Shown in pieces: positions 1 to 9,172 of a DNA stretch of 9,172 bases. The stretch lies in contig NHHT02000008.1 in the NCBI GenBank assembly GCA_002170875.2, positions 3,133-12,304 of the forward strand. The letters run 5' to 3'. Source of the stretch: Pelagibacteraceae bacterium TMED170 (GTDB lineage: Bacteria; Pseudomonadota; Alphaproteobacteria; Pelagibacterales; Pelagibacteraceae). Below the pieces are notes generated by a model, which saw only the letters and a program-made list of their open reading frames with translations, did not search any database and was not told the origin of the DNA. Each line of letters begins with the position of its first letter. Within the stretch, counting starts at the first letter, position 1. Both the position numbers and the translations under genes were made by a program.

Positions 1-1133
1 TTAAATTTTTTTAAAAATTTTCTTACATCTTCAAATTTTCCTGATAAATTAAATTTAAGCTTTGTATAACCATCTATATCTGAGATATTACCAAAAAAAA
101 TTGCACTACCACCTTCAAAATTCAAAATGCTTTCTTCAAATATAATATCTCCATTCTCAAAAAATAAAGTAATATCTGCATCTTTTATAATTTTGTAATT
201 ATATTTTTTAGATTTATAAAAAATTTTAATCTTCCCATTTAATTTTTTATTTACATTAGAAAAATTATCTATTTTTTTACTAATATTTTTATCTTTAATA
301 AAGTTAGTTAAATCAAATTTTTGAATATTAGCTATAACATCAAAATTGAAATAAGGGTTTATTTTTAATATCCCGTCAAAGGAAGTTTTTATAAACCTAT
401 TTACGAAAAAAGAATTAAAAATTTCAAAGTCTTTTTCTTTTTTAAACTTAAAATTTAAATTATTATTTAATATTTTTGACTTAACCTCTCCTATTATTCC
501 ATCAATACTGTAATTTGAAAAAATAACTATATTCTTAAATCCTATCTCTGGAATATCTATATTTAATTTACCATTATAAAATTTACTTTTAAATTTTTTA
601 TTAAAAATCTTTCCTTCAAATATAAGAGAACCGTTCTGATTATTAAAATTTAAATTTTCTATACTTGTAACTTTATTTTTTTTATCTTGAATTATGATTA
701 CACTATTTATAACTTTTATATAATGATTTAAATTATTAATATCTTCCAAAAATAACTTAAAATTTTTTGTATCTACTTTAAAATTTCCCTTTTCAATTAA
801 AATTTTTTTTGTATTAAAAAGTTTAATTTGATAAATTTGTTTAAAATCTAATCTTAGACTTAATTTTTCTACATTTACTTCGCTAGTATCCTTTCCAAAT
901 TTAAGATTTGCTCCAGAGATTTCAAGGTTCGGAATAGGAAAAATGTGATATGAAATATTAGAATAGTTTTTTAAATTAATACTATAATTTTCTTTTAAAG
1001 TTTTTTTAATAAACGACTCTTTTTTAGAATAATCAAAAAATTTTGGTGTAATCAAAAAAATTATGACTGATAAAATAAAAATTATAAATAAATATCTCAA
1101 AAACAAAATAGATTTTATAATTTTTTTAATCAT
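1..1133 (-). CDS. AsmA-like membrane-anchored protein (C-terminus cut by window edge)
   Basis: Translating the minus strand from the ATG at 1131-1133 gives an uninterrupted frame of 377 codons to the left edge, so the 3' end lies outside the window; a TAA at 1-3 is in another frame. Residues about 9-29 form a single hydrophobic segment after a basic MIKK start, which suggests an inner-membrane anchor with the rest in the periplasm. It is followed near residues 60-80 by an FPIP motif and 'LEISGANLKFG', which resembles the N-terminus of AsmA-family proteins. The remainder is Lys/Asn/Ile-rich with alternating hydrophobic residues, consistent with the long beta-rich groove of AsmA/TamB/VPS13-type lipid-transfer proteins. 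Family members are linked to phospholipid movement and outer-membrane homeostasis. An AGGA at 1138-1141 sits 4 bases before the ATG as a Shine-Dalgarno site. The gene is divergent from uvrD. The family call is from weak sequence resemblance; an uncharacterised periplasmic protein of another family is possible. Confidence 0.65.
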   Translation of the reverse strand, partial: MIKKIIKSILFLRYLFIIFILSVIIFLITPKFFDYSKKESFIKKTLKENYSINLKNYSNISYHIFPIPNLEISGANLKFGKDTSEVNVEKLSLRLDFKQIYQIKLFNTKKILIEKGNFKVDTKNFKLFLEDINNLNHYIKVINSVIIIQDKKNKVTSIENLNFNNQNGSLIFEGKIFNKKFKSKFYNGKLNIDIPEIGFKNIVIFSNYSIDGIIGEVKSKILNNNLNFKFKKEKDFEIFNSFFVNRFIKTSFDGILKINPYFNFDVIANIQKFDLTNFIKDKNISKKIDNFSNVNKKLNGKIKIFYKSKKYNYKIIKDADITLFFENGDIIFEESILNFEGGSAIFFGNISDIDGYTKLKFNLSGKFEDVRKFLKKF

Positions 1134-1174
1134 TTTTTCCTAGTATTAGTGGTATATAATTATTTTTACTCTTT
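1134..1174. promoter_or_regulatory. Divergent promoter region between AsmA-like gene and uvrD
   Basis: This 41-base gap must hold at least part of the start signals for two divergent genes. On the plus strand, TGGTATATA at 1150-1158 fits an extended -10 element (TGn followed by a TATAAT-like hexamer), with TATAAT itself overlapping at 1155-1160. No good -35 is visible. If this element is used, transcription would begin around 1165, leaving a leader of about 10 bases before the uvrD ATG with no Shine-Dalgarno site. On the minus strand, AGGA at 1138-1141 is a plausible ribosome binding site for the AsmA-like gene; its own -10 is not clear among several A/T-rich options. In DNA this AT-rich, chance -10 matches are common, so this is a candidate only. 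Confidence 0.4.
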
Positions 1175-3210
1175 ATGGAATCTATAAATAAATTATTAGA
1201 AAATTTAAACAAGGCGCAAAAAGATGCTGTCTTGAATACAGAGGGACCTAATCTTATAGTAGCTGGTGCAGGATCAGGAAAAACAAGAGTGCTAACTACA
1301 AGACTTGCACATATTATCAATGAGAAAAAAGCGTGGCCAAACCAAATACTTTGCGTAACGTTTACAAATAAAGCTGCAAAAGAAATGCAAAACAGAGTTA
1401 TGAACTACGTAAAGGGATCGTCAAATTCAGTTCCTTGGCTAGGGACATTTCATTCAATAAGTGTCAAATTTTTAAGAAGACACGCAGAGGCTTTAAATTT
1501 AAAAAGTAATTTTACTATTTTAGATACTGATGATCAAAAAAAATTAATTAGAAAAATAGTTAAGGCTGAAGACTTAGATGCAAAGAAATTTTCTCCTCAA
1601 CTTATAATGTACTATATAGATAAGTGGAAAAATAAAGGATTACTACCTAAAGATGTCAAAGTTAATAAATCTAATTCAATAGAAAAATCAATTCTAAAAG
1701 TATATGAAATTTATCAAAATAAAATTAAAGATTTAAATGCTTGTGATTTTGGAGATCTCATACTTTATTGTGTAAAACTTTTTGAGGAACATCATGATAT
1801 AAGAAAAATTTATACAAATAATTTTAAATATATACTGGTGGATGAATTTCAGGATACAAATTTTATTCAAAATAAATGGTTAAATCTTTTAGTTAATGAA
1901 AAACAAAATATCTGTTGTGTAGGCGATGATGATCAATCAATTTATAGCTGGAGAGGTGCAGAAATTAAAAATTTTTTAACATTTGATCAGTTATATAAAA
2001 ATTGTAAAATATTTAAATTAGAACAAAATTACAGATCTACTAAAAATATTTTAGAAACGGCTTCAGCTTTAATTTCAAATAACTCGAATAGAGTGGGTAA
2101 AAAATTATGGTCTTCTGGTTCAAAAGGAGATCTGGTCAAATTAAATTGCTACCAAACTGGTAAGGAAGAAGCTCAGGGAATAAGTGATATAATTGAACAA
2201 AATATAAAACAAAAATATTCCTTAAATAATGTTTCTATTTTAGTGAGAGCAATATATCAAACTAGAGAATTTGAAGAAAGGTTTTTGAAAATAGGCATAG
2301 GGTATCGCGTCTTAGGAGGAACTAAATTTTATGAGAGAGCCGAGATAAAAGATGCAATTTCATATTTAAGAATCATCAATCAAAAATATGACGATTTAGC
2401 ATTAGAAAGAGTAATAGGTGCACCAAAACGTGGTATTGGTGAAAGTACTCTAAATAAGATTTATACTTTTGGCAGTAAAAATAAATTATGTTTAGAAGAC
2501 TCTATTATAAAAATCTTAAGCCTAGATAATTTTAAACCTAAAATAAAAACTACTTTATCTCAATTAATGAATATGATTCATAAATGGAGAATAGACTCAA
2601 AAAACACTAAGCATTACGACTTGTTAAAATTAGTTTTAGATGAGTCTGGTTATTCTTCAATATTAAAAAATAAAAAAGATTTAGAAAATGAAAATAGATT
2701 GGAAAATTTAAAAGAATTACTCAGAGCAATGCAGGATTATGATAATTTACAAAGTTTTCTTGAACACGTTGCTTTGGCCACATCAATAGATCAAGATTGG
2801 GAAGGTGCTAAAGTTAATTTAATGACAATGCATGCAGCAAAAGGTTTAGAATTTGATGTGGTGTTTTTACCCGGGTGGGAAGAAGGTTTGTTTCCTCACC
2901 AAAAATCTTTAGAAGAAAAAGGTGATTTTGCATTAGAAGAGGAAAGAAGATTGGCCTATGTAGGAATTACTAGAGCAAAAAAAGAAGCATACTTGTCTTT
3001 TGCAATGAAAAGGTCGTATCACGGAGACTGGATGGACGCATTGCCATCAAGGTTTATAAATGAAATACCTGAAGATAGTATTGAAAAAAATGAAATTCAG
3101 CCTGATAATAAAGATGATAATTTTGATTTTAATCAAGATAATTTTTTGGATACGGATGAAGAGTATAGGAGCCCAGGTTGGGAAAGATTAAAAAAAAATA
3201 GGCTTATAAA

Positions 3211-3223
<13 letters not shown>
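1175..3223 (+). CDS. uvrD: UvrD/PcrA-type ATP-dependent DNA helicase
   Basis: A 682-residue superfamily 1A 3'-to-5' DNA helicase, close to the usual UvrD/PcrA length of about 700. Such enzymes unwind DNA in nucleotide excision and mismatch repair and remove RecA filaments in the cytoplasm. The motifs appear in order: Q motif LNKAQKDAV (11-19), Walker A GAGSGKT (31-37), motif Ia with TFTNKAAKEM (62-71), GTFHS (90-94), Walker B LVDEFQDT (221-228), motif III GDDDQSIYSWRGA (250-262), motif IV with QNYRST (284-289), motif V TMHAAKGLEFD (551-561) and motif VI RRLAYVGITRAKK (591-603). The tail after about residue 630 is acidic and then basic, ending near SPGWERL, like the variable C-terminus of the family. 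The ATG start places the Q motif at the expected distance. No Shine-Dalgarno site precedes it, so the message may be nearly leaderless. The stop codon lies within the next gene, suggesting co-transcription and translational coupling. UvrD and PcrA cannot be separated from sequence alone. Confidence 0.95.
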
Positions 3224-7786
<4,563 letters not shown>

Positions 7787-7837
7787 TTTACTGATTCATA
7801 TCAAATAAAATTAATTAGGTAAATTTGTTAGAATAGC

Positions 7838-8764
7838 TTAAGCGTTAACTGCAAGCTTGTTTACTGGTGTTTTTAAATCTTTCTTTAATAATCCGATATT
7901 ATTAACAACTATTTCTGTATAATTAGATTTATCACTAAATAAATCTCTTAAAAAAATATTACTTAAATGGTGGCCACCCTGCACACATTTAACACTTCCA
8001 AGGATTCTATAACCCGATAATAAAAAGTCTCCTGCTAAGTCTAAAATTTTATGATTTACGAACTCCTTCTCATTTCTTAAGCCACCTTCATTAAGTATTT
8101 CTTCACCCTTTACAACAACAGCATTTTCCAATGAGCCACCTTTCGCCAATCCGTTTTTTTTAATTTTTTCTATATCTTCAAATAAACAAAAAGTTCTTGA
8201 TGAATAAACATTAAATAAATTTTTATTTTCAAAATTTATATGATTTTTTTGATTACCTATAATTTTATTATCATAACTAAGTTCAAAACTTACATCAAAA
8301 CTCTCTGAACTTGGTTCAATAGATATAAATTTTTTACCTTGGCTTAATTGAACCTTTTTAAGAATTTTAAGATATTTTCTTTTTGTTTGCAGTTGTTTTA
8401 ATCCTACATTTTCTATTAGATTTATAAAATCTTTTGATGAACCATCCATGATTGGAACTTCGTTATTATCTATTTCAACAGTTATATTATCGACACCTGA
8501 AATATAAAATGCAGCCATTAAGTGCTCAACGGTTGAAACCTCATTTCCAAATGAATTTTTTAAAGTAGTGCATAGCTTTGCGGAAGATACGTTATTGTAT
8601 ATAGCTTTTATAATATTGTTTTTTTTTAAATCTACTCTTTTAAAAGTAATTCCCTCATTATCTATTGCTGGAATAAGTTTTACATTTGCAATCTGACCCG
8701 AATGAAGACCTACACCGCTAAATAATATTGGTTTTTGTATTGTTGTTTGATTTAATTTAAACAT
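7838..8764 (-). CDS. lpxC: UDP-3-O-acyl-N-acetylglucosamine deacetylase LpxC
   Basis: LpxC is the cytosolic zinc deacetylase that makes the committed step of lipid A synthesis, so the cell probably makes lipopolysaccharide. I chose the ATG at 8762-8764 (308 residues; E. coli has 305) over an in-frame TTG five codons upstream at 8777-8779, because it best fits the family N-terminus ahead of SGVGLHSG. In ATG numbering the catalytic E80 and zinc ligand H81 lie in TVEHLMAA, and the other zinc ligands H238 and D242 lie in VNHKILDLAGD, the same numbers as in E. coli. H265 in GGHHLSN matches the catalytic histidine. The C-terminus ends in hydrophobic KLAVNA, slightly reminiscent of the AVLA-ending degradation tag of E. 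coli LpxC. The gene lies 69 bases downstream of ftsA and 51 bases upstream of bamD. TATAAA at 8771-8776 (minus strand) could be a -10 box, but no -35 is convincing. ftsZ, which usually lies just upstream, is absent. Confidence 0.96.
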   Translation of the reverse strand: MFKLNQTTIQKPILFSGVGLHSGQIANVKLIPAIDNEGITFKRVDLKKNNIIKAIYNNVSSAKLCTTLKNSFGNEVSTVEHLMAAFYISGVDNITVEIDNNEVPIMDGSSKDFINLIENVGLKQLQTKRKYLKILKKVQLSQGKKFISIEPSSESFDVSFELSYDNKIIGNQKNHINFENKNLFNVYSSRTFCLFEDIEKIKKNGLAKGGSLENAVVVKGEEILNEGGLRNEKEFVNHKILDLAGDFLLSGYRILGSVKCVQGGHHLSNIFLRDLFSDKSNYTEIVVNNIGLLKKDLKTPVNKLAVNA

Positions 8765-8833
8765 TAAGAATTTATACAAAATTCAGAGTTTGAACTTAAA
8801 ACAACTAATGTTTCAAAAAAATACTATTAATAA

Positions 8834-9172
8834 TTAATCAAAAAGTGTTGAAAATATCTTCGAAATTATTGACTTTTTGGTCTGAATTATAGGTAGAGCC
8901 TCTTTTTCCCATCCTCTACCAATCAATTCTGCTGAAGATAAACATGGCGCTAGGTGCCCATCTTGGGTTAATTCAGTAAATTCTACTACATCATTAATTG
9001 GAAATTCTTTTTTGAAAATATATTGCAAATTCTTATAAATATTTTCATCCTGAAAATTAATTTCAATCTCTTTATCTTTATTTGAAATATGATTTAAATT
9101 AATATTTTTCTTATAAATTAGGTCTACCATCTCTTCAACTCTTGCTGAGATAATATCATTTAAATGGGACAT
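8834..9172 (-). CDS. ftsA: Cell division protein FtsA, C-terminal part (5' end cut by window edge)
   Basis: Only the last 112 or so residues are in the window; the Met at 9170-9172 is probably internal, since FtsA is normally about 400 residues. FtsA is the actin-fold protein that tethers FtsZ to the inner membrane at the division site. The segment LNDIISARVEEMVDLIYKK resembles the helix in E. coli FtsA (LAEVIEPRYTELLNLV) just before the adenosine-binding loop. SSAELIGRGWEKEALPI sits where family members have the final core strand and helix. The last 13 residues, KSIISKIFSTLFD, form an amphipathic basic-hydrophobic helix like the FtsA membrane-targeting tail. The position upstream of lpxC fits the division cluster. 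The glycine-rich loop expected after the helix (LTGGGS-like) is not visible; the matching stretch reads INFQDENIYKNL. No full-length frame is available, so another actin-like protein is possible but less likely. Confidence 0.75.
   Translation of the reverse strand: MSHLNDIISARVEEMVDLIYKKNINLNHISNKDKEIEINFQDENIYKNLQYIFKKEFPINDVVEFTELTQDGHLAPCLSSAELIGRGWEKEALPIIQTKKSIISKIFSTLFD

Noticed and set aside
1..3. TAA on the minus strand at the extreme left edge, a possible stop for the AsmA-like gene
   Set aside because: It is out of frame with the gene, whose last complete codon is at 3-5; the gene stays open to the edge.
1126..1320. A 64-codon minus-strand open frame overlapping the start of uvrD
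   Set aside because: It lies antisense to the helicase Q and Walker A region and has no recognisable motif; the uvrD frame explains the sequence.
7787..7837. Possible promoter for bamD (TTTACC, 17 bases, TATGAA on the minus strand)
   Set aside because: The -10 is weak, and in such AT-rich DNA a match of this quality is not informative; the gene is more simply read from upstream.
8765..8779. In-frame TTG start for lpxC five codons upstream of the ATG
   Set aside because: The extra residues have no counterpart in LpxC, and the ATG gives 308 residues with catalytic numbering matching E. coli. The TTG would also overlap the only plausible -10 box.

Overview
The window is an almost fully coding, very AT-rich stretch of a streamlined bacterial chromosome. 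The best guess is an alphaproteobacterium of the SAR11/Pelagibacterales type. This rests on the strong A/T bias, the Lys/Ile/Asn-rich proteins, gaps of 4 to 69 bases or short overlaps between genes, and a cell-division/envelope cluster (ftsA, lpxC, bamD, ligA) of alphaproteobacterial character. The lineage is inferred from composition and gene order, not from a marker comparison. No stretch of 300 bases lacks a gene, and I found no rRNA, tRNA, CRISPR array, insertion sequence or prophage gene.

Layout from left to right. Positions 1-1133 (minus) hold the N-terminal 377 residues of an AsmA-like membrane-anchored protein that runs off the left edge. A 41-base divergent gap separates it from uvrD/pcrA (1175-3223, plus), a superfamily 1 DNA helicase. 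The helicase gene overlaps by 13 bases a GTG-started Xaa-Pro aminopeptidase of the long three-domain type (3211-4929, plus). That gene meets ligA (NAD-dependent DNA ligase, 4918-6954, minus) tail to tail with a 12-base overlap. Continuing up the minus-strand unit are bamD (outer-membrane assembly lipoprotein, 6959-7786), lpxC (committed step of lipid A synthesis, 7838-8764) and the C-terminal part of ftsA (8834 to the right edge).

How the genes fit together. The minus-strand set on the right looks like one transcription unit read ftsA, lpxC, bamD, ligA. It joins cytokinesis, lipid A synthesis, outer-membrane protein insertion and DNA joining. It looks like the tail of the alphaproteobacterial division/envelope cluster, but ftsZ (usually between ftsA and lpxC) and recN (often between bamD and ligA) are not here. 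The plus-strand pair uvrD-pepP is a small two-gene unit with overlapping reading frames.

I see no new multi-gene system. The points most worth a second look are the missing ftsZ and recN, the apparent loss of the glycine-rich adenosine-binding loop in FtsA, a one-residue contraction in the LigA zinc finger, and a cluster of A9/A10 tracts inside the aminopeptidase gene.
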